From assembly GCA_002633005.1 (NCBI GenBank), contig NMRA01000003.1, positions 606,696-666,695 on the forward strand: DNA of 60,000 bases. The letters are read 5' to 3'. Shown piece by piece: positions 1-15,100 of the stretch. Numbering within the stretch: position 1 is the stretch's first letter; every line of letters starts with the position of its first letter. The notes beneath the pieces were generated by a model. The model saw only the letters and a list, made by a program, of their open reading frames with translations, was not told the DNA's origin and ran no database searches. This DNA is from Phoronis australis. Its lineage: Eukaryota > Phoronida > Phoronidae. The position numbers were made by a program, and so were the translations under genes.

Positions 1-148
1 GCACATAAGGCACCTGGTCCTCCGTAATGGTCACATCATACGGCCCGGTGAAAAAGGTTGGTTTATTCAGGTTACGGTTCACAGTTACGGTGACTGGAAC
101 ACTCACTCTTAATGAGGGCTTAGCCTTGTCAAAGGCAAAGACTGTCAG
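1..148 (-). CDS. Cadherin exon E83, type I A half, truncated by window edge
   Basis: Starts LTVFAFDKAKPS, boundary NRNLNKPTF, then TITEDQVPYV, where the window ends before the expected ATDxD. The gene continues beyond the left edge. Confidence 0.86.
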   Translation of the reverse strand, partial: MTVFAFDKAKPSLRVSVPVTVTVNRNLNKPTFFTGPYDVTITEDQVPYV

Positions 149-3100
149 CTGTAAAGTTAAGGGAAAAGATAATCAATGTTTTACTAAAGAAATGACAGTG
201 GTGAGATAGACTCTTGTACAGATACTATTCATTTAGAGGTAACATTGTTGGAGCTACTATTGTCTGTAATATGGATACTCACTGAGATGAGGCACGGCTG
301 TGAATACATAACATGTGTAGGTGATTCACTTGGAAACAGTAACCTAGCTATCTACAGATATCAAATTGAGTTCCGAGTGTAACTGTTAGTGCACTCATAG
401 GTGTGACATCTGATGTCCGCCGAGTCAAGGTAAGCAGAGAGGTTACACTCAATCAAAAACACAGTTTTGTAATCCCATGATTGCGATATCCCTCTGAAGT
501 CAAGTCACGTAGCTATCCTAAGTATTCTGTTCAGACAATTTCCAGGCAGAGAATAGATGCAAAAGTACACAAAGCAATCAACCCCAGGAAAACACAAATT
601 TGTTTCCAGGTAATTGAAACAATTAGTAGACTCACAGAATACTGTGGTGCTCGTCCAGGGTCAGAACTGACAGGCTCCTTGATTGTGATCCGACCGGTGT
701 CAGGGTTAATGGTGAAGAATCGGGACCCATAATCCGACAGACTGAGTTCATAGCCAACGACCTGTTAAACAAGTTAATGAAAATGTGCAGATACAGCTGT
801 TCTGGAACAATGTACATTAAACTGATATTTATGGCAAACAGCAATAGGACACCAACAGTCACACACTATCCTGACCACCACTACTTTCACTCTGAAACAA
901 TAACGGGAAAATCTCATCCATTTTGGACACAAGCTGGCAGACAATAAACACAAGTGGCAACAAATATGCTCTTTTTAGTTCAATAACAAAGCTACCATTG
1001 GATGATGTTTTAAGAAATTTTGAGCATTCACACCAATACTTTATCTAGTAGCCTTTGAAAATACATTTTGACCGATACTGACGAGTTTTAGGCCTAATGT
1101 ACCATCACTGTGTCCTTTCCATAATTCCATGAATATTAACTGGGTTTCCTAATGCAGTATAGTTCCATCTACTGTACATACCGCTCCACTTTTTGTTGCC
1201 GACACATCGACTACACTCTTTCCCTGCTCCAGGGTTTCATCAATGTTAGCGGTGTAGGCAGCTTGGCCGAAAGATGGTAGACCAAGGTTACGGCGGATGT
1301 CAACGGTGAGAGAAGCAGTAGCCGTTTTAGGGATAGGTTGGAACAGGTCTGATACTAATATAGCACACTGGAAAAGATGATGAAAGTTCTGAAGCAAAGT
1401 GATTTTATGCTTACAAGATGTGTGGTAACTGTACTCTGTGGAATCAGTTTTGCACAAACTACAATACTCAAGACACTCATTTAGTATCTAACTGTTCTGA
1501 TGTCGTGTTACCTTACACTACATGCAACAGAAACAACAACTTTCAACAACAATGTCGTACAGAAAAGAGCAAAAACTTTCAACGACTCTACCATACAGAA
1601 AAGAGCAAATGAGAGAATTAATTGCTAGTTCACATAATACACAACAGGCTGAATGCTTACCAAAAGTGAAACACAAAGGAATGTTTCTATATTAAATATA
1701 GTACAGTTTCAGAATAATCAAGACATTCTCACAAATACAATTGGAAATGGTTTCTTTCAATCAGATGGATTCCTATAAATAAATACTGACACCAGAGATG
1801 TGTAAGTGACATACGTTAAGTCTTGTAACTGAGGTGGCAGACATCACTGACTTCCTCAGTCGTACAATCCCAGTTAATGGTTCGCTGTACAGGTACTCTC
1901 GACATAGGGTATCACCAGTTAGAGAGTAATGAAGCTGGTCCTGGAGTAAAGAAGAAGATGAACAGTATAGCATGGGCATGTTCAGTATATACGCTCTGTA
2001 CACTATGAACAGTATAGCATGGGCATGGTCAGTATATACGCTCTGTACACTATGAACGAGCATGTCCAATATACACACTCTGTATACCATGAACAGTACA
2101 CCAAGAACATGTTCAGTATATACACTCTGTATACCATGAACAGTTAGTATGAGCATGTCCAATATATACACTCTGTATGCTATCAATTCATACTAACATT
2201 TATGTCAATTTACTGATTAGTAATTATTATTACTGATTCCAACTACAAAATCAGCAGCAATGAAAACTATATGAAGACATAATGGTGAAAAGTACTCAGT
2301 ATAATGAACACTAATAAACTGCCAGTGAAAGCTAGCGAGATCACATGCCTTACTTGCTATAGTAACGCAAGGCGATATTCAGTGAAGTCTTGTGTCATCT
2401 TGCGAGATACTTACTCAGTGCAACCCTGTTTTATAATGAAAGAACTAAAAACAATGCTCAGTCACAAATTACACTTTACTCTATACAGCAAGCTTTTAAA
2501 ATTTGATCTCAAGGAAATTGCATTGCACCTTGATGTCAACGAAACCATGAGATTCAACAAGGTACGTACACCATCAGTATCAGTAGCATTGATATCAAAA
2601 ACGGTAGCTGTTAACGAGTGATTCTCATCGATAGTCTTGAAGAATGGTGAGCCAGTTATGATGGGACGGTGCTCATTACGTGAGACAGTGATGGTGGCCG
2701 TGGCTGTTGCCCTATTGGCTGGATCAGCGTCATCGTAAGCTTCAATCACCAACTGAAATTAAAAATAGCACATATAAACACACATGCAACAAAATGCATA
2801 AAAAGTCAAACATCATTTCAATATTGAGCTGCACTCAAAATGTTCGCATCGTAAATGCTTGCTTTCAGTAACTTTAAAGGAAAATTAGGCCACTTTCATA
2901 TTTTTAACGTTGCTGCCCCCAAAATGTTCACATCATCATTAAATACCTGCTTTCGGTAACTTTAAAGAACCAGCAAGGCCTCTTTTCCATAGCACCTCAT
3001 AACGTAAAATTGCCGTGAGGAATTGACAGGGACCTCAGGGGTCTCCCACTCCACTGATCTATCCACATTATTTTGAAAACGCTTTGCCCAGTCACACATT

Positions 3101-6100
3101 GTGTGTCATAAAAGAGATAAGCATACCAGCAGTTGACGCAGCAAGTAGAACTACTCTCGTTTATCACATTGGTGTAGACTCACAGTTGAACTGTGATTTT
3201 CTGTAGACCCCAGACCGTCCCGAGTTGCACCATATACCAAATCCGGACAGCCTTTCATGACAATTAAGCGTTATGTTATGCATAATAACATTGTGTAACC
3301 TTAGTCACTGTGGTGTAATGCCTTACAGAGTACTTGGTGGTCTGCCTATCCACAAGTAAGGATGTCTTCACTTCGATGTCACCAGTCGTTCTAACAACCT
3401 TGAATAAACTGGGCGTTGTGTCCTTTCCAATCACGTTGTACACTATTGTACCCTGCAAAGGAACAGGTCAAAATAATTAATGAGAAATCTGTACCCAAAG
3501 CACATTTAGAAAATCTTCCATGATATAACTGGATATACAAAAAATGACCAGTCATACATTGCTTTTATATTTACCTCAAATTTTTGTAAAGAAATAATAC
3601 TAGAATACTCAACAACATATTAATTAGCAAAGAACATCATACCTTTTTATCACCATCATCAGCAGTCACTCTACCAAGGCTGTGACCAACATTTTCATTC
3701 TCAGACACACCAAAATTGTAGTTGTTAATGTTGATAAACTGTGGCAGTTGTCTGTTCCTAGTCACTTGGATTATTGCATCCACAATGGCGGTCCTCACAT
3801 TGGGGTCGTTGACATTACTGCGATCACGTACTTCAATTTTCAACTGAAGAGATAATACAAGACAGGGTGAAGTGTAAGTTTGAACAAACTGACGCAATAC
3901 AAAAACATTATATCTAGAACAAACAATTTTATTTTGACAACCCATACAATTTTCCATGACAATATTCAAAGTTACTTTTTTATTAAAGCACACCATTGCG
4001 ACAAATAAGAGACACACAGGAACAATTAACATTAGGTAACAAAATGCACAGTAATGATCTGGGATAAAGTAATCAATGACCATTTGGCATTATTACAGCA
4101 CAAGACAAAGTGCTGGAAACTGACTAACTCACCGTGTATGAGTTGACAGTGCCATCTTTGAGATCTTTAATCAATTTGATTTGGCCATTAGAGTCAACCA
4201 TAAAAAACGCTCTGGCATTATTGGTGTCTGATATGATTCTGTAGTAGAGTTGGTCCTGAAAATGCAACACAGTTCCATGGAATATGAACACAATGCACAA
4301 CAACAAGAACAAGAATAACAACAAAAAATAAATTGCGGACTCATCAACTGGGTCATAATTACTGTAAGAACATCCGTTATTCAAGTAATACACTAAGCCA
4401 ATATTATTGGCTGTAGAAAATGGAACGATCCTAACAGAAGTACCAGTAAGAGTCCATAAACATGATCCTAATGGTAGTACCTGTAAGAGTCCATAAATGC
4501 GATCCTAAAGGTAATACCACTAAAAGTCCATAAATACACCTTGCAAAGTACATGTCAGCTAGAGCAATCTCTTACTCTGATTCAAAGTATTGTATGATTG
4601 GATAACAAGGTTAGACTATATTTAGCATTCAATTTCACTGGGTGACTAAACCATTGACGGAAGAAAACACCATTTACAGGGCTCAACGTAAGCGAGTAAT
4701 AGCTCAAAGATATGTCTAGTAGAAAGAGTAAAATCTAAGTAGACCACACTTTGAATGGCACAGAGCAAAAGTTTTAGCTTTTCTTTTTTTTCTGGTTGTC
4801 ACTTTGTACGAGGCCAAATCTGGGAATACGAGAAGCAAATATGCCATCACTCATATTTTCAAGCGCCGACTTAATAGAAAGCGATGGTGAGGCAGTGTTC
4901 TCGTGTTTAACATGCCATCAGAACAGGCTATAAGACAAGTAGAAAGTATTCATCACATTGTTAGATGGAGTCTAGGTTTTGCCTAACCTGATCAGCATCA
5001 GCAACAGTGATGTTGAAGACTGAGTTGCCAGGAGGGTAGTTCTCATCAATGGTACGTATGTAGGTCTTCCCTATAAGGTCTGTAGGTTTGTTGGGATTCA
5101 GATTCACGATCACCGTCAGTGTCTTCACGTCTTTGTTGTTAGGGAATTCAGTGTCGTAGCATTGAACAGTGACCTGGAAATCAACGGTGAAGACTGTTCA
5201 CTAAAACATTTCCCTGGACGAGAAAAAACGTTTTCTTTTGTAACAGCCTTAAAAGCATACATCGAATGAACGAACTACAGGTGAAGGCAACCTCATAATG
5301 TAACCATGCACTCTAAAGCATATAGAAAATTCGAGATAAAAAGTTGCGTCCTTAGAAATATAATTACAGTGACTCAAATAGGATGCTTTTCACACAATGA
5401 GTGTCAAAACAGCACCTCCAGTGTTAACATATTGCAATGAAAGGCAAGCCACAACCAGTAGTCTTAAACACATGTTACAGTACAGACGTTATGTGCAGTC
5501 AGGAGCAGACATTTTGCTTTGTTTATGCATGCACTTGGAATTTTCTGAACTATTGACTGATGCCTACATGCTCACCTCATATCTGGAAACTGAGCTCTTG
5601 GACAGGTCACCAATGACTCTAATGTCACCGGTAGTACGATTGATGGCAAAGTAGCCAACGGCAGGGTATGTCGGTACCATTTCACACACAATGTCACCCT
5701 GCAAAAGAGAAAGGATAGTTACACAACTTGCATAAATCTACCATTGATTAGTAGTTTCTGAATATGAATAACATCTATTGAAAGATTTGTCATTTCCTAT
5801 AACAACTACCATCTGCACAATTTGAAAATATTAACACATGAATGAAACAATGTGAATCAAGATGGCGGATCGCTATCGAAAAGCTCTCAGTGATTCCTTC
5901 ATTTCTTTGCAGTGAGTACGATTCATACATTTTTAAGAATGCGAATCAACTTTCATAGAAAAATCTGGTCTCCGCAAGGAACATAATGTTTGAAAAAGAT
6001 TAGAGTAAAACTCACCAGTTTGTCGCCATCACTAGTTCTTACAGTGAAGATATTTGTATTCTTGGCAGTTCCAACGTCTACAGTCTTAGTGTCGGGCAGG

Positions 6101-9100
6101 TTGGTGATGACAGTCTTACTCGTGTCTCTATCAACGGTGATGATGACCCGGGCCTGACGCACACATGGCGTTGGACTATAGTTGTCTGTTGCTTTCACTA
6201 TCACCTGTGCACAATTAGAAATTACACCAATATTGGTTGTCCAAGATTTATTTCAACCTTAGTTTTATTTTCTGCCACCTGGCATATTTGAATAGATCCT
6301 AACATAAAGAATTTCAGACTTCAAAACAAGAAACACTGTTGTCTTTACTTCTTCAGGGAGACAAATGTATGTGCAGCATGGTGACAGGAAAAACGGAATA
6401 GTCTGAAGAGCACGTAATGAACAGCATGTTCAGGTAAAGGCGAAACACTCCCAGACTCATCTTTACTCCTACTATAAACTGTACAACATTCACTACAATT
6501 GCACCCTCTGCAAACTCTAAGTGTTAAGGACAGCCTAGGTCTCAGATAGTTACCGTATAGCGTTCAGTTGTAGGGTCCTCAGCCAATGGTTTGGTCAAGT
6601 AAAGCTGACCAGAGGTTGGATGTATGTCAAAGTACGAGGAGGGTGGATCCACACTATACTGCACAGTTTGCTGGAAATAAACATCAGATGCAACAGATTA
6701 TCTTTTAAGACCAATCCTAAGAGTGGGACATTATTTAGTATGTATAACAGGAAATTCAAATTGAAACCTTCAAACAGCTTTGTAACTGACCAAACACTTG
6801 TCACAGTAGATGCAATATAGATAAAACATAATATTGCATGGAAATTGATGATGCATGGACATTGAGGAGTTCATCTAAATTAAGCCCAAACTGAACCACA
6901 AATCACTTTTTATAATTTCCTAATTCTTTCACCTTATTGGCACACAAGTGAAAAATCAACAAAAACAAAAGTTATGAAAATTTAAGTCTATTCTTAGCCG
7001 TGACATCGTCAAACAACATTTGGCAAAATTTCCATAATTTGCGACAAAGCAATTCGCCTTTGAAAAATGCAGGGCGGGCCATTATTTGCAAGTGTTCAAA
7101 ACAAGTGTGGAATTACCATAGGTACAACAAACACAAGCTTACCTGATCTTTATCCGTAGCAGTGATTGTGGTGATGACTGTAGAAACCGGTGTAGACTCT
7201 CTGATAAGAGATGGACTGTACACAGGCCCTGTACTTGTCTGCTGACTGTTCTGGAACTCTGGGCAGTACTTGTTACGGTTCACGTTGATGGTGACAGTGG
7301 CTGTGGCACGCAGGTCAGGTGTCGCTGTGTCATAGGACACAATTTTCAACTGTGGAAAAAAGTCATGAAACTTGACTAATGAGAGAAATGACTAAACATT
7401 ATTTTTATCCTCTTCTACTTGGATTGTCACAATAGCTGTAATGGATGGTAAAATCCTAAATTTTCAGGAACACTCACACGATTTACCTTGTTCACATGTG
7501 TGAATTACAGAAACACACGTTACAAGACATACATGCATGAAACACTGGAGTCTCAAAGAATCACATCTAGCCTTCACAAAAACAGGAGTTTAAGACAAAC
7601 TGAACTATAACAGGTAAGCTTATAGCACCTGACAGGAAATGACACATTACACGTTAAAATTCACCATGCACAGCAAGCCAACAGTACACGTTAACATACC
7701 ACATATTGTGTGGACGAGTCACTAGACAGGTTGGATCGCACAGTGATATCACCCGATGTTCTGTCCACTTTGAAGTAACCAGGACCAGCACCATCACCTA
7801 TGACCTCGTAGACGACCTTGCCCTGAAAGGTAAACAGAATTGAATGGGAGGAAGTGTTAATTAGTCCAACAACGCAGCGGTTACAAAAAGGTGCTAAGAA
7901 TAGCAAAAGAAATCAATGAATTAACTATATATGACTTTAAGCGACAATAAAACCACACCTGCCAAAACCAGCTTTTTATTTAATAGGCCACTAAATCATA
8001 TAAAATCGTTTTCATCTTGTCCCTTTCTCAGATTAGAACTGATTTATTGTCACTGTAAGAAACTCCGCCCGGGGTAAAATTTATTAATAGAATTATAAAA
8101 CCGCAGTAGGCAAAAAGCCTGCTTATCAGGACAACTGACCTGAGGTCCTTTTGTGAGGAGCAAATCAATTACTACACTGGCGATGATGTCATAACAAAAC
8201 ACTAAGTAAACGAAGTATATTTCAATATTGTGGGCTAAAACTAGTGTGTTTTTAGTTATTTGGCTTCTAAAATTGAATTCCTTGTAAAAAGTAAGGCTAT
8301 GATTATTTGTACAACAGAAATGCAACAAAAATTAGCTAATTAAAAGTAGATGCTTTAGTTTTTGCTTCTCTGACACCCGTTGATGAATTCAAAGTAGTTC
8401 CATTTGGTTTCAATAACTCTTTGAACCATCACCGATAACTGGCCTGTGAATTGTGATGCTGGACAAAAGACTGCAGGAACAACTATGGACTAGATTGATA
8501 TCTGGATTTAACCTCAATTAAGAAACTAGCGTCAACTGGTGGTGAAATCAAATGGGAAATGTTTGTAATAACTAAGAATTAACAAGTCAGTATAGCTTCA
8601 GACCAGGACCACAAACTTTGCTTATCATGGCAGGGTAGTTTTGATCACCAAGCAGTATGGCGTCAGGGAATGCCAGCTAGGTGAATAAGATGCGACAAGG
8701 ATCAGATACTGAAGATGTCACGTAATGAAAAAAGTTGATGGTTTTGATGTCAGAATATGGTACATAGCGACTTTAACGATAACCTGATTCAAGTTAATGT
8801 GAGTATCTTTTCGTCATACGCCAATCAAACAAATAGTATTTTTCTGTAATCTGCCAAGACCAGGACACCTCGTCTGGAGTACTGAAGAATTAGCACCAGT
8901 CAGTACTGTTGCAACCATGGAAACCTGTCAAATCATGGCCAGGGGTACTTACAGTGACAGGGTTGTCTGTAGCTCTGACTGATTCCACCTTTGAACCAAC
9001 AGGCCTCTCATAGTCGATGGTTACTGTCTTGTCAATGTTGTCGAATTTGGGCACAGAGCGGTCTCTATCAATCTTGATGATCACTGTCGTGTAGTCAGTC

Positions 9101-12100
9101 TTCTCAGGATTGCGTTGATCAGTAGCTTTAATGACCAACTGTAAATAGAGAGGAAGTCACTGCTTTTATCGTTGCATATTTCTTTAGTTGCTGAGGCGCA
9201 AGACATATATCTACCTCAAGCATTACAATAACACGTAATCACTCAACTCAATGCAAAACGTAAAAACGATTGCATTAACTGACAAATTAATAAAATAATG
9301 AGAATAACTGCAGAAATAGTAAGCTAGCACAGATGTAGTGATGGCATCAAAACAGCAAATTCATTTGGACTTCAGGTCATGTGACCAAAAAGATGGCGTG
9401 TTGACGGGATAAACTGTTTGAAACAAACTTCCACGTCTCACACAAAAAGATATACACACAATGGAGATCATGGGTAAAATGCCCACTACTACCAAGTCTG
9501 ATTGGATTTCTGTGTTTGACCAGTGGTCCCAATGGTTCAGTAGACTAGAGTCTCTGCACGGTTAGCAGAAGGTCCTGGGTTCAAGTCCTGGTCAGGGGCA
9601 GAAATCTTTTCGGACTTGTATTCATTAGGTCACGTGATGTAGTGTGTTGACGGGATAAACTGTTTGCAGGAAATTTATCACACCAACAAACTTAATTAAG
9701 ACTAAAAGCTAATGACACGTTTCCTAAGATGGACGTCTGCACAACATTAAGTCAGTAGTAACAACCATTGTATATACTAAACAGAAATCAAACCTTGATT
9801 TCTGTAACATTGAGTGGAACTTCCGTCAGTGGCCTGATGGGAGAAATGACACCAGTATCCGGGTCGACAGTGAAGAACCGGTCTCCGTTATTTGTTGAGG
9901 AATTGATGCTGTAACGAATCTGATCCTGCAAACAAGAAACAGGTCACTGTGAACAATAGAATGACACAGACTGCCAACAGGTTATGACTAAGCAAAGTGG
10001 AGTTAACTTACGAGCTGAACATTGAACCAAGACCAAAGTTGACTAAGCATATTGACTGACACTCCCACAATTAAACAATGACACGTCCACAGATAAGAAC
10101 GGCCCTCAAGAGCACCATATATCTGTCACGGGTTTGTAATTCACAAGAAAATAATAAGACTAGTGACTGCAGTTTAATCATATATTGTACATATATACAA
10201 ACGATTCAGTACACAAACTCCGATAAAAGACTGACTCAAACCATGGGGTCTCCAGAGAACCAGCATGTGCATTGGCCTACCAATGACTAGCCAAAAAATA
10301 GCTTACAGTATATGTCACAGTGGACATCAGAATGTGAACAGTGACTCGTGCTAATGAGCGACAGCCCATCCCGACACATATCTATAACAGCCATGCATGT
10401 CAATGTAGTCATAAATCACCAAGTCTTGCTCAATTTCTCTAATTGCCTCTAGCATTGACTGAATGTTTTGCAACATGCAATGGATTAGTAAATCTTGCAC
10501 AGTTGTTTCAAAGATGTAAACCTGGGCTGGCATACAATAACTCAAATCAGTTGCCAGCAAGTTCATTCATACTAGTACTGAGCCAAATGAGTTAAGCCTT
10601 ACATTATCACCATCAGTAGCTTTCACAGTGATGACGTCTGTGCCAGGTTGCTTGTTTTCTTTAACAGTCACTGTTCTGGTGTCCGTAGGGAATGTCGGTG
10701 CGTTCACATTACGTTCAACATTTATTGTGACTGTAGCCGTCGTCTTCTTGTTGGGACTAATGGAGTTATGTGCTTCTACCACCACCTGTAAATAACATTT
10801 AGCTTGTGATAAATTTAACATTATTTCAGTATTTACATAGTTTTCATTTTTCTATCCACTTTAAAGCTGTCGTTTTAACGTTGAGTTCATGCAAATTTCC
10901 ATAGGCTTCCATATGCAGGATTGCAGCTGGTACTTACCAGGTATTGACCTCCTCTATCCATCTTCAGGTCTTTCTTTACATAGACTTGCCCATTATTCTC
11001 AACACCAAAGTAGTTACTGCCAGGTACATAACCCACAACTTTATATACCAGTGTACCCTGGATAAAAGACAGAATGAGATATCAAGGTTGTGTATAGGAC
11101 CCTAGAAAAATATCCAAATTAGGCAAACTTAATAAGCACGCCAAATTTACTAAATATAAAAAAATCACTGATTAGGAGTGTCACATGATGGCATTTTTCC
11201 GTTCAGTTACTTTACCAGAGGTAGAGAGTTGTGAGCGTGTGATAACATCTAGCTTCTTTGTTAACTGTCAAGCACAGTCTTTTGTCTGGTATGACAACAG
11301 GCAGGCCAATTATCTACCAGGCTTATTACAGACCACTGTGAGTACAATCAAACCCAGAGCAAATTGGTACATTCAGAAAGACTAGATTGTCGTAACTTCA
11401 GTTGTAGTTGGGCGATTTTGGCGATTCAAAAACTAAACATGATCACCATTTGACGAGGATTATTTTCAGAAATACTACTGGTTTATGTTCAAATATGTTA
11501 TAACTTAACTTTTATCTTTAGCAGCACAGCCCAGTCAGGGTAGATATGATTTTACTGGAGATTAGAGCAATTACCAAACAAAACAGAGCTGGCCCTCCAA
11601 CCATAAATACCAGAATGGAGTTAATCAGTTGTGTAAGACATTGGCTACAGGGGTTATCTTCCCAACTTGTTGTTAGGCTGTAGAATCGAACAAGTTGTGA
11701 GCAACGGGAAAGATGAAATCATTTGCTTTCATTTCCTCTATAAAACAAAAGCACTTGACCAAAATCAATTTCCTTACTATAATTACCAACACGTCTACAA
11801 CATATAGAAAACACAACAGTCTTCATAGTGCCACTAGGTGGAAGTAAAAGGACAGCGCATGCCTTTTTTCTCCCGACTTCCACTGTAAAAATTACTTCGA
11901 TAAATTGGCCCAAACTCCCAATCCTTATTGCTAGGTGTAAGCATAATTCCTCATCATAGCAGGCTTCCGTCACGAGAATGATCGATACGCAATTTTCCCT
12001 GCAAACTTAGGAAGGTGGAAAGACTATATCTTCTACAATTGGGATTCTGCTGACAGGTCAGTGCCAGTTATTTTAACCATAAACAGAACGAGCGGCGAGG

Positions 12101-15100
12101 ACAAGGAGATGGTATTTCGTTAGAATAGTTTTGTGCGTACTGAGTTAACAAAGACATCAAGGCTTTTGATAGAGATGTGGAAAACCTACCTGAGTGTTAG
12201 GGTCTATAACATTAAGTTGTTCGACTTGTGCATTCACTGGCAAGTTTTCGGTGATGTTCTTGGTTACATGTGACGGGTTAAAGAATGGCTGCTCAGTGCG
12301 CGTCACAGTAATCTGTACAAGTTGTGTTGTACAACGGGCATCCTTCCTGTCATCGCAAGCCCTCACTCGGAACTACAAGTAAATGATCACAGTATTAGTT
12401 ATATCACCGACACTGTTTCACTGGCTTAACAATTTTCCAAGTAAATTATTTCATTCGACATAGCCAAATGCACAAGACGTTCTCGGACAACTATACCTTT
12501 CGGTACACAATACAAGCTACAAAGAAAGATTTCTTACGCTGCACCAACTAAACCAGTAATGCATAGTGGATCACTGTTGATTCTTGGCCATGGCATTTCA
12601 CAAGAAGTGCCACCAATTTTCTCAGTATGAACTCGGTACAATATTTTCATTATTTAATAGTAAACACTACCTTCAAATTATATTGATTTCAAATATCTAA
12701 AATTATACCATACATTAAATCTTTTAACTCGATTTGATAAGAGGTTAAATAATACAACTAATTAAACAACAATGTTTGCAGCAGGAGCTCCAATGTCTGA
12801 TGTGATGGCTAAGACTGATACCTGGAAGTTCTTGTCAGTAATTTGGTCCAACCTCTTCTTCACAGTTATGACACCTGTTACTAGGTCAACTTGAAAGAAT
12901 TCTGCAGCTCGTTTTCCAGCAGGTGTGTTTCCAGTCTCGATGTAGTATGTGACAATGTCCTGAAAACATGGTGGTGAGAACATCAACAATGAGACGAAAG
13001 TGACTTCTAATAGCCAAACTATTACAGGGTGGTCTTTTTCAGGATAAAATAACAAGTGACTATTATGAACTCAGTAATTTCCGAGTAAAAATCTGAGGAA
13101 AAAACTCCCCACTGGTTTGGACCAAGTTCAAAACACAAAAGCAATCTCCAAATCATGAACTTGCTCACTTTATGAAAGACTACACAACAATGTCACAAAT
13201 ACGACATTGGCAAACATTTCTAATCACTACAAGAAATTAGTGAACTTTTAACTGCAAAAATTATTACAGATCTTCAAGCACATTTGTGTACCAGGTGATA
13301 GGTATCAAACATATGAATACAGACACACAAGGTCACCGTCTACAGTCATGGTACGGAAAAAACATAAACAGATGATATCAAGGCCATGTCACATTGCTGT
13401 GGCTAAACCAAGTTATGCAAGAGGTAAAAAGAAGTCCACATTGCCATCATTTTGTGCAACCTACCCCAGGATCTAAATCTGTAGCATTGATGTCCAATAC
13501 TTGCGTTAGTAGAGGCACGCTCTCGTCTATAACAGCTGAGTAGCGGCCGAAGGGATCGAACTTTGGAGCATGAGGGTTGAAATCCACATTAATAGTAACA
13601 GTGGCTGTAGCATAATCGTTGGGGAACCGTTTATCGTAGGCCTTCACCAAAGCCTGTAAACAGGACCATTAGATGAAAGATTACAAGAACATAACCACCA
13701 TAAACAGTCATGCAAACAGAGTGGTAAAGTATCTTCAAATTAGAACAGTGAAATTTCATTTTATTAAAAATTAAAATTTTCAAAAAGTGTAAGCTAGAAG
13801 ACAATTTTACTTATAATTATTTGAAAACTTTATACATCGACAAACACACAGTGAAATTTTGAACATTTTTGGCAATACAGTGAGTATTTGAAAACTAAAA
13901 AAAATGACAATTTTGGCCATTATTTTCGTTCAAATTCCATGAAACTTTACCGTACATACCACGGTAACTATAGTAACTAACAATATATTACAAGTGTACA
14001 AGGAAAGAGACAAAAATACACATCACACGAATGTAACGGTAAAGAATTACAATTTAACGATCAAAATCTTAAAGTCAATAACAGGGCATGATGAATGAAA
14101 AAATCTAATGGTTTTACAACACAAGACCACGAAGTTTCGCCACCAACAAAACATGCTCACATCACCAACTTCAATTATTATTAGAAATAACCAAGGAGAA
14201 ATTTCAAAACTGTTTAAACTCCATCCTTTAAGTTTTGTGTAAGCCCACTTTCACCATTCTCTCACTTACATAGTACACTTTTGATTCGTCCGAGTCCTTA
14301 GTAAGAGAAGTCTTCACGAAGACTTCACCGGTCGGTTTCACGTCAAAGAAGTAGCGTGCTTTGTTATCTCCAATAAGTTCATACTTGATATCCGGCTGAA
14401 ACAAAAACAAAATCATTGTAAATTTACTTTCAATATTTAATTCCTTTTTCAGAGTAAGACAGTTTTTCACGACACAGTTTGATGGAGACACTTTCCATTG
14501 CCCTTCATGTTACGGTGTCCAGAGGTACGTATTCATAGGAGGAAGCATTCCTTTTTGATATTACCTTTACTAAAATAACAGATCCGTTATCTTGGAGACT
14601 TCAAGAATAAGAATAACACAAAGATCACACAATGTGATACTGACACTGAGAAGAGAACTCAATCATGAGGCAATAGGCCAAAAAAAAATGGATGAGTAGT
14701 GTATTACCCAAGGTGAAACTCACTATATCATGAAGAGACATGCAAACTATAGCAGCACTGCTAACACAGCATTCATTACTTACAGGAGGTTGAAACGTAT
14801 CACGATCTAGAGCTGACACCTGTTTCACAAACTGACCCTGGCTCGTGCGCAGGTCAAGGGTAGTATTCACTGCAATCGTTGACTCAATGTTGGAAGTGTA
14901 GGATGAAGACACAAACTGTGGGGTGAACTTGTTACGATTGACGGTAATTATCACGGTGGCAACACCCGTTTTACCATACTTGTCAGTAGCTGCCACAGTG
15001 GCCTGCATAATACAAAAGAGATATAGCATCCATTTCCAGATGAAGCACTAAAACACAAATGTCAACCACTTGGCACTCAAATCAACACACACACTCATGA

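Noticed and set aside
9521-9600. tRNA gene
   Set aside because: A and B boxes are present, but the sequence continues into a SINE body shared with other copies and no good cloverleaf is apparent.
11719-11973. 84-codon minus-strand open frame in the intron after E65
   Set aside because: No cadherin motif, no matching phase-0 splice sites, and the A/B alternation is already complete without it.
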